Source: Paenibacillus sp. FSL H7-0357
GTDB taxonomy: Bacteria; Bacillota; Bacilli; Paenibacillales; Paenibacillaceae
Assembly: GCF_000758525.1 (NCBI RefSeq)
Contig: NZ_CP009241.1
Span: forward strand, 248,001-312,000
Length of the DNA: 64,000 nucleotides
Direction of reading: 5' to 3'
Shown here: piece by piece, positions 7,913 to 16,988 of the stretch
How the letters are laid out: every line of letters begins with the position of its first letter
Position numbering within the stretch: position 1 is the first letter of the stretch
The notes under the pieces: generated by a model
The model's database searches: none
What the model saw: only the letters and a program-made list of their open reading frames with translations
Told to the model about the DNA's origin: nothing
Translations under genes and position numbers: made by a program

Positions 7913-10900
7913 GTGGGAATAAAAAGAGGATCAAAACACTTGATCATGGCTTTGGTTGTCATCCTGATCATTAGCAATTTTTACGGTATACCCTATGTTG
8001 CTCAGGCACAGACTTCAATACCGCTGGATACCATTCTCGAGGACACGCTGGAACCTGCGGGGAAAAACATTTCAGATTTAAATCAAAGCGGAGTTGGCAT
8101 CACCGAGGTGGATAACACCAACGGGCAATGGCAGTACAAAAACAACTCGGGCGTATGGCTGTCGATTGTAGCTCCTGATCCGGGCAAGATTGTTGTGTTA
8201 GGCAGCGGTGTAATGATCCGGTTTGTTCCGAAGAAGGATTGGAACGGAACTGTAGGCATCAAGTACCGCGACTGGTTGATTCCAGCGGAATCCAGCGGAA
8301 ATCCTCCAAACTATGTAAATGTGAATGAGGCCTATACAGGAAAAGAATCGGCTTTTGGGGAATTTGAGGAAACCGCGCAGGTCAAAGTGCTGCCTGTTAA
8401 CGATACTCCTTATATTTCCGAGTCTGGGGGCAATGATTACCTTGATTTTGACGGAAGGGGATACGTAACCCTTCCGGATCTGGACATATATGCTAATTCC
8501 CTCACGATTGAAACGTGGGTGAACGCCAGCAGTGCTCCGTCATGGGGGCGTATCTTTGATACCTCTCACGGTCCTGATAACTTTAATTTGCATTTTACGT
8601 TTGAAGGAAATACAGGGAGAATAGCACTTGAAGCGTTGCCGCAAAAGGGTACCAGAGTTAAAGCTTACCTGGTGCGGACAACGGAGCGATTGCCCTTGAA
8701 TCAATGGGTCCATGTGGCCGCCGTATATAATCATGTGGAGAAAAAGGCTTATATTTACTGGAACGGGATTCTGAAAGGCAGCGGATTTATGGATCTGACG
8801 GACATGGCTAAAGCCAAGGCGCAGAATTCCAATCTGCCGAGAGCTTATAACTATATAGGTGAGAGTACATGGTCCCAGGATGCCAATTATACGGGGGGCA
8901 TGAGAGACTACCGGATATGGAATAAGGCAAAGACCCAGGCGGAGATTGAAAGTCAGATGAACACCAGTCTGAGCGGATCTGAAGCGGGTCTGATGGCCAA
9001 CTACAAATTCAATAATCCAAGTGATGGAGCGGTCGCCAAGGATTCCTCCACGGGAGCAAGAAATGGCAGCATCGTAAGTGGCAGATGGCAGTCCGACACA
9101 GGGTTCAACACCAACGTGGTAACACCGGTGAATACCCCTGTATCCAAGCCGTTTAAAGTGACCGATGTGGATGACGGCGACATGCTGACGCTTTCTGCGG
9201 TCTCGTCGAATACGGCCCTTTTGACGAATGGCAATATTACCTTTTCAGGGGAAGGCCCGGAAAGAAGTATCCATCTTACTCCGGCAGCAAACATGACAGG
9301 CACCTCCACCATCAAAGTCACAGTAAACGATGGAACTACTTCAAGCAACAGCAGCTTTTTGTTGAGTGTTGTGGCCGGGAAATTTGATCTTAAATTCATT
9401 TCGCCCTCTGTGGGTGTGATGGCACCTGCTTTTAACCGGGGGATTATCTACAATAAAGTGCATGTTCCCAACAAAAGTGGAAGCAGTCCGAACAACAGTA
9501 TCGATATAAATGTAGGAGCGGTGAATCCCGCTGATGTAAATGTAACAGCGTACGCAGACAATGGATCTGGCGTCACGGTAACGGGCTCCTACCCTACGTT
9601 TACTGTCAGCGGCCTGACTGTGGGTGTATATAAGCCCATAAAGATTAAAGTAGCCGATAAATTCTCATCCAATTTCAAGGAATATCAGCTTGATATCATC
9701 CGTTATCCGGGAAATGATGCCAATCTGGCTGCGGTGAATGGACTGGCCTTGTCCAGCGGCGGACAAGCCATTGCGCTGTCCCCAAGCTACAGCAGTAATA
9801 CGTCCAACTATACCGCTACCGTCGAAAATGATGTAAGTTCGGTTAAAGTGGACGTGAAAAAGTCGAATCTGTTCTCTACAGCGACATTAAACGGTGGAGC
9901 TATTGGTTCTACGGAATCTGTTGATGCCACTGGGAATGTCAGCTTGGCCTACGGGAAGAATCTGATTTCCGTTGTAGTAACGTCAGAGGACGGGAAAACA
10001 AAGAAAACCTATGACGTTGTGATTGTGAGAAAGCTGTTGGGGGATGCTTCTCTGACTAATCTGACCGCTTCGCCGGGCGGACCGTCGCCAGTCTTCGATA
10101 CCAATCAGGCGGACTACACAATGGAAGTCGCAAACGCAGTAACGACTGCGGAATTTACTCCGACAGCCGCATTAGGTGCAAGCATTAAGGTGAATGGCAT
10201 GGATCATCCGAGCGGTACGCCTTTTCTCATTACGGGTCTTGCAGCAGGAAATAACAAGTACTTGATCGAGGTAACGGCACAGGATGGAGTGACGAAGAAG
10301 TCTTACAGTCTGGTTATTCTGCGTGCACCTTCGGATGTGGCAGATCTTTCGGGATTGACCGTCTCTTCGGGAACGTTGTCGTCTGCCTTTAATAACAATG
10401 AGACGGGGTATTCGGTTGAGGTTGCTAATGAGGTGTCCTCGCTGGAGCTTACTCCGAAGCTTTTGGATGCTGCGGCAAGCCTCGTAGTGGACGGCAATAT
10501 TCATATCGATGATACTGCCTATACTAAGAACTTAAATGTTGGTTTGAACACGGTTGAGATCGTGGTTACTTCACAGAGCGGTGTCCGTGTAAAAACAACC
10601 CTCGTAAATATTATCAGAAAGGCTTCTTCCAATGCCGATCTATCCAGCTTGGTCCTTTCAGAAGGAATAGTCGATCCTTCTTTTGACAAAAATCAAACCG
10701 GATATGGTGTGACCGTGGCTAACAGTATCTCTCAGCTTACGATTACTCCTACTCCTGAGGATGCAAACGCAGAGGTCAGCCTGAGTGGAAATGTAGCGGC
10801 GAATGCTCAGCCAAGACTGGTAAATCTACAGGTTGGTGTCAACGAATTTAATATTTTGGTCAGGGCTCAGGATGGGATAACGTCAAAGAATTATGTATTG

Positions 10901-13900
10901 ACGATTGTCCGTGAAGCTTCCTCCGATGCGGATTTGACCAATATCACTTTGTCCGGCAAAACATTATCGGGAGGTTTCGACCGCGGAACTTCAACCTATT
11001 ATGAGTATGTGCCGAACAATGTTACCAGCATGGCAGTTGCAGCAATTACAAGTGATGAACAGGCAACCTATACCATCAATGGGCTGGAGTCGGCAGGGGG
11101 AGTGCCTATTCCTTTGAATGTAGGAGAAAATGTAGTTACAGTAGTTGTTACGGCCGCTGATAAAGTGACTACCAAGGAATACACGGTAACTATCGTCCGT
11201 GCAGCTTCGTCAAATGCGAATTTGCTCGAGTTGACGATGACTGACTTATCGGATAATGCGATCACCCTTACATCCGTTCCGGGTACTTTCAATTATAGCG
11301 GCACGGTCGAGGATGAAGTTTCTGTAGCTAAGCTAAGTGCAGTTGTTGATGATGCAAATGCAAGCACCTCCGTATTTGTGAATGGGGTTTGGATCGAAGA
11401 CCTGAACGCTGTGCCTCTGACCACAGGCTTGAATGTTATTGAAGTTAAGGTCACGGCTCAAGACGGAAGCATGCAGGTATACACCATTAATCTGGTGCGA
11501 AATCCAAGTAAAGATGCAACTCTGCTGAATATGACGATTTTCCCTGGCGAATTAACACCGGTTTTCCAGGCAGGCATCAGTGATTATTCAGTCAATGTGG
11601 ACAACAATGTAAGTGACGTCGATTTTTTAATTAGGACTAATAATGAGCTGGCAACCTACATCTTGAAGAAGAATGGAACCTCTATCGGCGTAACAGGCGA
11701 CCGCGTAGCACTGGATGAGGGCACGAATCAAATTACAGTAGAGGTTACGGCTGGTGATGCCAGCACTAAAAAAACCTATTCCGTTACTGTGAATCGTGCC
11801 GTTCTGCCGAAGGATTCCTCTCTTACTGATTTGACCGTCAGCTCTGCAAGAGGAACAGAAGCTCTGAATCCCCAGTTCTCCGCTGAAGTCTTCAAGTACT
11901 TCTTGTCGGTACCCTATGAAGTGGATCGGGTTGAACTGGATGCTGCCAAAGGGGATATGAATGCACAGATAACCGTAAATGGTGTCACGGTAGATAGTCC
12001 GATGCCTATTTCGCTGGTGGAAGGGCTGAACATCGTAAACCTGAAGGTTACAGCACAGGATGGAAAGACAGAAAGTGTGTACACGGTGGAAATCACCCGA
12101 CAATCACGTTCGTCCGATGCTACTTTAGGGAGTATTAGTGTAGATGTCGGAGCTTTGGACCCGGCTTTTGATCCTGCCGTTTCCGATTATACGGTAGAGG
12201 TAGGAAATGATGTGAACTCCATCGTCCTGAGTCCGATAGTGGCTGATGGAAAGGCGAAAAGCCAAATCACTGGAAGAGACGGGGCCTCTCTAGATAATCT
12301 GATTGAAGGGGACAACGTATTTGATATTCAGGTCACTGCTGAGGATGGGACTGTAAAGATATACACAGTTAAAGTTGTTAAGGCCCAGCCTGTAGCTACA
12401 CCAACACCAACGGCAGAACCGACGGCGACGCCAACGGCAGAACCGACGGCGACGCCAACGGCAGAACCGACGGCCACGCCAACGGCAGAACCAACAGCAA
12501 CGCCAACGGCAGAACCGACAGCAACGCCAACGGCAGAGCCGACAGCTACGCCAACGGCAGAACCGATAGCAACGCCAACGGTAGAACCGACGGCGACGCC
12601 AACGGTAGAACCGACAGCTACGCCAACGGCAGAACCAACGGCTACGCCAACGGCAGAACCAACGGCAACGCCAACGGCAGAACCGACAGCTACGCCAACG
12701 GCAGAACCGACGGCCACGCCAACGGTAGAACCAACGGCAGAACCAACGGCAGAACCAACGGCTACGCCAACACCGGCCACGCCAACAGCTGAACCGGCGG
12801 TACCTGTCGCACCAATTGCGACAGCGTCGACAGAGCGGATAACCGTGAAGGTAGAATCAGGACAACTGGGCCAAGGTTCTGTGCTGGCTGAAACGGTTAT
12901 CCAACGCACGCGGGATTCAAGTGGAATCCTGCATGATGTAGTCAACTTCACCACGGATCGGGTAGAGGAGGTTGTCCGGAAAATTGCCGGATCCTTGGAT
13001 AATACGGCCCGGATCATGATCCCTGATGAGAAGGATCAGGTTGCGGATATTAATGTAAATGTTCCTAAAGATGCGATTAAGACGCTCGGCGGCTCCAATG
13101 TGAACATGGAGATCTTCACGGAGAACGTAAGAATTCTCATATCACAATTATCACTGGATAATTTCACTGAAGATCTATATTTCCATGTAGTACCGATTAA
13201 AGACCAGACGTTGCGCAAAGAGGTTGAAGACCGGGCAAGAATCGAGCGGATTGTCAGAGAAATAGCAGCTGACAAACAAATTGATGTCGTCGCCCGTCCG
13301 ATGACAATCGAGACTAATATGCAGAGCAGACCGGTTACATTAACGCTCCCTCTGCGTGACGTGCAGCTGCCAGCCAATCTCTCGGAAAGAGAAGACTTCC
13401 TGTCCAATCTGGTCATCTTTATCGAGCATAGTGATGGCGACAAGGAACTGAAGAAGGCAAAGGTTGTTGATTACAAATCCGGCGAACTTGGCTTGCAGTT
13501 CGAGGTGAACAAATTCAGTACCTTCACCATTCTGAACATGGAAGGCTGGGAGCAGTATTTGGCGGCAACAGAGGCAGCGCAGCAGCAACAGCAGCAGCTG
13601 AACCAACACAAAGCCTTCATCAACGGCTTTACAGATGGAACCTTCAAGCCGAACCATTCCATTACCCGTGCGGAAATGGCCGCGATTCTGGCGAGAAACC
13701 TTGGCTATGACGCCGCTGCGCCGGCTGCTTCCACTTACCCGGATGTGAAGGACAGTCACTGGGCGAAGGGTGCGATTCAATTCGTCAAGGAGGCAGGGTT
13801 GATGCAGGGTAACGATAAAGGCCTATTCCTTCCGGATGCCCCTATCAGCCGCGGAGAAATAGCTGCCGTTGCATCGAGATACAAGAAGCTGGACACTACG

Positions 13901-14209
13901 GCTATTACATCCGGCGGATTCAAGGATACGGCTAGCCACTGGGCCGCCAGAGAAATTGAGGCCGCAAACAAGGCTGGTATTCTCAATGGCTATGAGGACG
14001 GTACGTACCGTCCAACCGGCAGCCTGACACGCGCTGAAGCCGTAAAGGTTGTCAATCGTCTGTTCGGACGCGGACCGTTATACGGTGTCACCACACCAAG
14101 CTGGCCTGACGTACCAACGACACACTGGGCTTATACTGAAATTGAGGAAGCCTCCAATAACCACACGTTCACTGTGTGGATTGAAGGTGGAGAAACGCTT
14201 AGTCAATAA
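7913..14209 (+). CDS. Very large SLH-domain surface protein with LamG, cadherin-like repeats and PTATPTAE stalk
   Basis: A 2098-residue secreted cell-surface protein. It begins with a signal peptide (KRGSKHLIMALVVILIISNF, cleavage near AQAQ). A LamG/concanavalin-like domain spans roughly residues 170-365 (YLDFDGRGYVTLPDL, TIETWVNASS). A tandem cadherin-like segment follows to about 490. Then come about ten cadherin-like beta-sandwich repeats of about 95 residues, each with a D..L..L.VS....FD....Y.V.V pattern and ending TVxIVR, up to about 1490. Next is a PTATPTAE stalk (about 1494-1626) and a domain common before SLH modules. Three SLH motifs (about 1898-2085: FxDGTFxP, ITRAEMA, HWA) bind pyruvylated wall polymer. 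The start is GTG with a weak GGGG site. It is divergent from the glycan operon. The ligand is unknown; the LamG domain suggests carbohydrate binding. Confidence 0.85.
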   Translation: MGIKRGSKHLIMALVVILIISNFYGIPYVAQAQTSIPLDTILEDTLEPAGKNISDLNQSGVGITEVDNTNGQWQYKNNSGVWLSIVAPDPGKIVVLGSGVMIRFVPKKDWNGTVGIKYRDWLIPAESSGNPPNYVNVNEAYTGKESAFGEFEETAQVKVLPVNDTPYISESGGNDYLDFDGRGYVTLPDLDIYANSLTIETWVNASSAPSWGRIFDTSHGPDNFNLHFTFEGNTGRIALEALPQKGTRVKAYLVRTTERLPLNQWVHVAAVYNHVEKKAYIYWNGILKGSGFMDLTDMAKAKAQNSNLPRAYNYIGESTWSQDANYTGGMRDYRIWNKAKTQAEIESQMNTSLSGSEAGLMANYKFNNPSDGAVAKDSSTGARNGSIVSGRWQSDTGFNTNVVTPVNTPVSKPFKVTDVDDGDMLTLSAVSSNTALLTNGNITFSGEGPERSIHLTPAANMTGTSTIKVTVNDGTTSSNSSFLLSVVAGKFDLKFISPSVGVMAPAFNRGIIYNKVHVPNKSGSSPNNSIDINVGAVNPADVNVTAYADNGSGVTVTGSYPTFTVSGLTVGVYKPIKIKVADKFSSNFKEYQLDIIRYPGNDANLAAVNGLALSSGGQAIALSPSYSSNTSNYTATVENDVSSVKVDVKKSNLFSTATLNGGAIGSTESVDATGNVSLAYGKNLISVVVTSEDGKTKKTYDVVIVRKLLGDASLTNLTASPGGPSPVFDTNQADYTMEVANAVTTAEFTPTAALGASIKVNGMDHPSGTPFLITGLAAGNNKYLIEVTAQDGVTKKSYSLVILRAPSDVADLSGLTVSSGTLSSAFNNNETGYSVEVANEVSSLELTPKLLDAAASLVVDGNIHIDDTAYTKNLNVGLNTVEIVVTSQSGVRVKTTLVNIIRKASSNADLSSLVLSEGIVDPSFDKNQTGYGVTVANSISQLTITPTPEDANAEVSLSGNVAANAQPRLVNLQVGVNEFNILVRAQDGITSKNYVLTIVREASSDADLTNITLSGKTLSGGFDRGTSTYYEYVPNNVTSMAVAAITSDEQATYTINGLESAGGVPIPLNVGENVVTVVVTAADKVTTKEYTVTIVRAASSNANLLELTMTDLSDNAITLTSVPGTFNYSGTVEDEVSVAKLSAVVDDANASTSVFVNGVWIEDLNAVPLTTGLNVIEVKVTAQDGSMQVYTINLVRNPSKDATLLNMTIFPGELTPVFQAGISDYSVNVDNNVSDVDFLIRTNNELATYILKKNGTSIGVTGDRVALDEGTNQITVEVTAGDASTKKTYSVTVNRAVLPKDSSLTDLTVSSARGTEALNPQFSAEVFKYFLSVPYEVDRVELDAAKGDMNAQITVNGVTVDSPMPISLVEGLNIVNLKVTAQDGKTESVYTVEITRQSRSSDATLGSISVDVGALDPAFDPAVSDYTVEVGNDVNSIVLSPIVADGKAKSQITGRDGASLDNLIEGDNVFDIQVTAEDGTVKIYTVKVVKAQPVATPTPTAEPTATPTAEPTATPTAEPTATPTAEPTATPTAEPTATPTAEPTATPTAEPIATPTVEPTATPTVEPTATPTAEPTATPTAEPTATPTAEPTATPTAEPTATPTVEPTAEPTAEPTATPTPATPTAEPAVPVAPIATASTERITVKVESGQLGQGSVLAETVIQRTRDSSGILHDVVNFTTDRVEEVVRKIAGSLDNTARIMIPDEKDQVADINVNVPKDAIKTLGGSNVNMEIFTENVRILISQLSLDNFTEDLYFHVVPIKDQTLRKEVEDRARIERIVREIAADKQIDVVARPMTIETNMQSRPVTLTLPLRDVQLPANLSEREDFLSNLVIFIEHSDGDKELKKAKVVDYKSGELGLQFEVNKFSTFTILNMEGWEQYLAATEAAQQQQQQLNQHKAFINGFTDGTFKPNHSITRAEMAAILARNLGYDAAAPAASTYPDVKDSHWAKGAIQFVKEAGLMQGNDKGLFLPDAPISRGEIAAVASRYKKLDTTAITSGGFKDTASHWAAREIEAANKAGILNGYEDGTYRPTGSLTRAEAVKVVNRLFGRGPLYGVTTPSWPDVPTTHWAYTEIEEASNNHTFTVWIEGGETLSQ
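12404..12790 (+). repeat. 24-bp tandem repeat coding the Pro-Thr-Ala stalk
   Basis: About sixteen copies of a 24-bp unit encoding PTATPTAE, with synonymous third-base variation and a few GTA (Val) or ATA (Ile) variants. It lies inside the SLH gene and is a likely site of length variation. The encoded segment would be an extended, possibly glycosylated linker. Confidence 0.9.
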
Positions 14210-14224
14210 AAACATGTAAGTACG

Positions 14225-14268
14225 AAGAAGGCCGTAGCCCATCATGGGCTAACGGCCTTCTTTTTTTA
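14225..14268 (+). terminator. Rho-independent terminator of the SLH gene
   Basis: A long GC-rich hairpin (AAGAAGGCCGT pairing with ACGGCCTTCTT, inner AGCCCA/TGGGCT) is followed by seven T. It lies 16 nt after the SLH stop codon. Confidence 0.9.
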
Positions 14269-14274
14269 AAATAT

Positions 14275-14330
14275 AGAATTTATATGCTTCACGCTATAAA
14301 TTATCCTTCTATTTCTTGCTGAAAATACGG
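14275..14330 (+). repeat. Interspersed 50-bp repeat, copy 1
   Basis: The segment starting AGAATTTATATGCTTCACGC matches 45 of 50 positions with the segment at 59006-59055 beside the insertion sequence, 44.7 kb away. It directly follows the SLH terminator. ATGCTTCA within it is mirrored by TGAAGCAT at 14340-14347. Confidence 0.7.
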
Positions 14331-14355
14331 AAAGGTGTTATGAAGCATGCGGGTA

Positions 14356-15231
14356 TTAATTAATTTCTATCGTCAGGGAGCTGGCGAAATGTTCTCCTGG
14401 CGACAGGGTGACAATGCCTTCTTTTTCCGAAAGCTCGCCTTCGAAGACATCCCTGTCTGCGAATCCCTGCCAAGGCTCGATGCAGACAAAAGGTGCATTC
14501 AGCGGCTGCCAGATGCCGAGATCCGGGAAGCCTTCGAAGGATACAGCAACGCTTTTTCCGGTAAGTCTGCTTTTCAGCGAGATCTGCCGGGAGGTCACAT
14601 TCTGGAAAATAAGCGCGCCGTCCTTGAACATTTCATGGGATAATGGAAGGCTGCGCTCTTCCCTCAGCACAGGCTCCGATTTACCGCTGATCCGAAGTCC
14701 GGCGTCATTCAGGAACTCCCGGTCGAGGTTTTCGGCCTCGGAGAACTCGAGCACATAGTCGCTGAGGCTTCCGTTCTGATCCAGCGGGCAGTTGAATGCA
14801 GGATGTGTGCCGAGCTGGAAGGAAATGTTGCCTCCATCAATGTTCTCCACCCGGTAATCCAGCTTAAGAGTGCTATCGTTCAGCGTGTATGTAATATACA
14901 GGTTGAACTGAAACGGATAGCTGGACAGGGTATGCTCGCTGCTGGTGAGAAGGAAGACCGCACGGGACTCGTCCGCTTCAACGACTGTAAATTCGCTGCG
15001 TCTGGCAAAGCCGTGGTTGGCAAGCTTATACACTTGTCCACCAACCTTGATCTCTCCGTTCCGGACAGCTCCGATAATCGGGAACAACACCGGAGAACGG
15101 CCTGTCCAATAGGCGGCATCGCCGCTCCATATATATTCAGTGCCTGTGTCTTTTCTGGTGAAGCTGACAAGCTCCGCTCCGAGGGTACTGATCTCAGCCT
15201 GTGCTGAGCCGCTGCGCAAAATGGTGTTCAT
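14356..15231 (-). CDS. Aldose 1-epimerase family protein (galactose mutarotase-like)
   Basis: A 291-residue beta-sandwich mutarotase relative of the LacX/YihR type. It contains GAELVSFTRKDTGTEYIWSG, the RSPVLFPIIGAVRNGEI segment, a Gly-rich NHGFARRSEF with the family His, FQLGTHPAFNCPL with the second conserved His, and the late CIEPWQGFADRD, whose Glu is the usual base. It interconverts the alpha and beta anomers of hexoses or their phosphates in the cytoplasm. The ribosome site GGGGAG lies 7 nt before the ATG. It is monocistronic and convergent with the SLH gene; the repeat at 14275 lies between. The exact sugar is unknown. Confidence 0.85.
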   Translation of the reverse strand: MNTILRSGSAQAEISTLGAELVSFTRKDTGTEYIWSGDAAYWTGRSPVLFPIIGAVRNGEIKVGGQVYKLANHGFARRSEFTVVEADESRAVFLLTSSEHTLSSYPFQFNLYITYTLNDSTLKLDYRVENIDGGNISFQLGTHPAFNCPLDQNGSLSDYVLEFSEAENLDREFLNDAGLRISGKSEPVLREERSLPLSHEMFKDGALIFQNVTSRQISLKSRLTGKSVAVSFEGFPDLGIWQPLNAPFVCIEPWQGFADRDVFEGELSEKEGIVTLSPGEHFASSLTIEIN

Positions 15232-15446
15232 AAGATTACTCCCCTTTCACAATGGTTGGCCAGCCCGTCTTCCTTGCTGACAGCTCATATTCTAACAGAC
15301 TTCCTTAGCGGCGTTGTAACACATCGTGAACAATTCAGAAAAATAATTATTACAGTGTGTAAAATGACAATCTGACGCAATGGTATAACATATATAGAAA
15401 GCAATGAATCTGTATAAGTATGCGTTCAAAATGGAGGGATAGGCCC

Positions 15447-16673
15447 ATGCAGCTTAAGCAAATATTCGTGAACGGTGAGAGATTGAAGGATACGATTGAG
15501 GCCTTTGCCGATTTTGGGCGTACGGACAGTAACGGAGTTACCCGGTTGTCGTTGTCGGAGCAGGATGTGAAGGTGCGGAATTACTTCGCTGCGTGTTGTG
15601 AAGAGCTGGGTATGTCGGTCAAAGTGGATGATATGGGCAACATGTACGCCACGCTCGCAGGAACGGAAGCGGGGCCGCCTGTGGTGATTGGCTCGCATCT
15701 GGACACGGTCAAGAAGGGCGGCCGCTTCGATGGTGTGCTTGGCGTCATAGCCGGCCTGGAAGTGGTGCGGACCCTGGTTGACCATGGCATCAAGCCCCGG
15801 CTGCCGGTGACGGTGATGAATTTCACCAATGAGGAGGGTGCACGCTTTGAGCCTTCGATGATGGCCTCCGGCGTATTGTCCGGGAAGTTCGGCAAGACGG
15901 AAATGCTGAAGAAAAAGGACCCGGAGGGGGTGACCTTCGGAGAGGCATTGGAAGCGAGCAGCTATGCGGGAGAGGCTGCGAACCGGATCAAGGAAGCGGC
16001 TGCATATTTGGAGCTGCATATCGAGCAGGGACCTGTGCTGGAGAGAGAAAATCTCGCCATTGGCCTGGTCGACTGTGTCGTAGGCATGGCCTGCTATGAG
16101 ATTGAAGTGACGGGTGAATCGGATCACGCCGGAACTACGCCGATGGATATGCGCAAGGATGCCTTGTTTGCCGCCACCGACCTGATTGCGGAGCTGCGGA
16201 GCAAGCTGGGTGTGCTGGATTCGGAGCTAGTCTATACGATGGGCAGAATGAACGTGCTGCCTAATATTCATACGGTCATTCCTAATAAGGTGATTTTTAC
16301 CGTCGAGGCTAGACATAAGGATATGGATATTGTTCGTGAGGTTGAGCATATTATAGGCGGCCTGCCCGAAGAGCTGCTGGAGTGTTCGGTGTCCAAGACC
16401 AAGCTATGGGGACGCGATACCGTGTGGTTCGATCCGGAGATCTGCGCTTTGACTCAGCAGGCAGCATCGAGGCTGGGTTACAGCAGTAAAAAGATGGCCA
16501 GCGGAGCAGGGCATGACGCGCAGTTTGTGGCCGGATTTCTGCCATCGGCAATGATTTTTGTGCCCAGCGTGAACGGGAAAAGCCACTGCGAAGAAGAGCT
16601 TACCTCCTATGAAGATTGCGAAAAAGGAGTGAATGTTGTACTGGAAACGGTACTGGCTGTATTATCTAAGTAA
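15447..16673 (+). CDS. M20-family Zn-dependent amidohydrolase (allantoate / N-carbamoyl amino acid hydrolase type)
   Basis: A 408-residue metalloenzyme of peptidase family M20, the allantoate amidohydrolase/N-carbamoyl-L-amino-acid hydrolase branch that splits C-N bonds in ureido compounds. Metal ligands are visible in GSHLDTVKKGGRFDGVLGV (His, Asp), FTNEEGARF (Glu pair) and LELHIEQGPVLE (His). ESDHAGTTPMDMRKDAL is the dimerisation-lid motif, and GAGHDAQ and SHCEEELTSYEDCEKG complete the site. The ATG at 15447 follows GGAGGG at a good distance; an in-frame ATG at 15420 has no ribosome site. It stands alone before a terminator. Purine, pyrimidine or hydantoin breakdown cannot be distinguished without neighbours. 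Confidence 0.83.
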   Translation: MQLKQIFVNGERLKDTIEAFADFGRTDSNGVTRLSLSEQDVKVRNYFAACCEELGMSVKVDDMGNMYATLAGTEAGPPVVIGSHLDTVKKGGRFDGVLGVIAGLEVVRTLVDHGIKPRLPVTVMNFTNEEGARFEPSMMASGVLSGKFGKTEMLKKKDPEGVTFGEALEASSYAGEAANRIKEAAAYLELHIEQGPVLERENLAIGLVDCVVGMACYEIEVTGESDHAGTTPMDMRKDALFAATDLIAELRSKLGVLDSELVYTMGRMNVLPNIHTVIPNKVIFTVEARHKDMDIVREVEHIIGGLPEELLECSVSKTKLWGRDTVWFDPEICALTQQAASRLGYSSKKMASGAGHDAQFVAGFLPSAMIFVPSVNGKSHCEEELTSYEDCEKGVNVVLETVLAVLSK

Positions 16674-16770
16674 CTAATGTCATTAAACATAACATTAAAT
16701 TTGGATTTCTCTTAAATCCATCCTATGACCGGCATGTTACCCATCTTCTTATCAAAATAATTCAGTACGA

Positions 16771-16797
16771 AAGACACCTGAGCTGGTGTCTTTTTTT
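16771..16797 (+). terminator. Rho-independent terminator after the amidohydrolase
   Basis: A perfect 8-bp stem AAGACACC/GGTGTCTT with a 6-nt loop runs into seven T. The rest of the 315-bp gap to ald holds the ald control region. Confidence 0.9.
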
Positions 16798-16870
16798 GTG
16801 CGCGGTATTCCCCGGTTTGCTATATACACCAATGCTTTGGTAAAATGATCAACGGGTGTCCATCACCTCC

Positions 16871-16888
16871 ATTGTGTAAAAACACAAT
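16871..16888. promoter_or_regulatory. Perfect palindrome upstream of ald, candidate AdeR operator
   Basis: ATTGTGT-AAAA-ACACAAT is a perfect 7+4+7 inverted repeat about 33 bp upstream of the putative ald -35, or about -75 from the predicted transcription start. Together with an adeR-type activator gene just downstream of ald, it is a natural activator-site candidate. This is inference; no site was compared with other genomes. Confidence 0.45.
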
Positions 16889-16920
16889 CATGGCAGATAA
16901 AGTTTTTATTTTTCACCAAA

Positions 16921-16947
16921 TTGTCTTAAGAAATCAGATGTTATAAT
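16921..16947 (+). promoter_or_regulatory. Predicted sigma-A-type promoter of ald
   Basis: TTGTCT (16921-16926) and a perfect TATAAT (16942-16947) are separated by only 15 bp. A short spacer is typical of promoters that need an activator. The predicted start is near 16954, leaving a leader of about 35 nt with GGGAG before the ATG. Confidence 0.5.
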
Positions 16948-16988
16948 TCTTTACATAAGAGAAACGCATAAGATGGGAGCGATTAAAG

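Noticed and set aside
12404..12790. Tandem repeat considered as CRISPR or satellite
   Set aside because: Units are contiguous, in frame and code PTATPTAE within the SLH protein; no spacers.
12328..13017. Antisense open frame reading Gly-Val-Ala repeats opposite the SLH stalk
   Set aside because: Shadow of the PTATPTAE repeat; no start signals.
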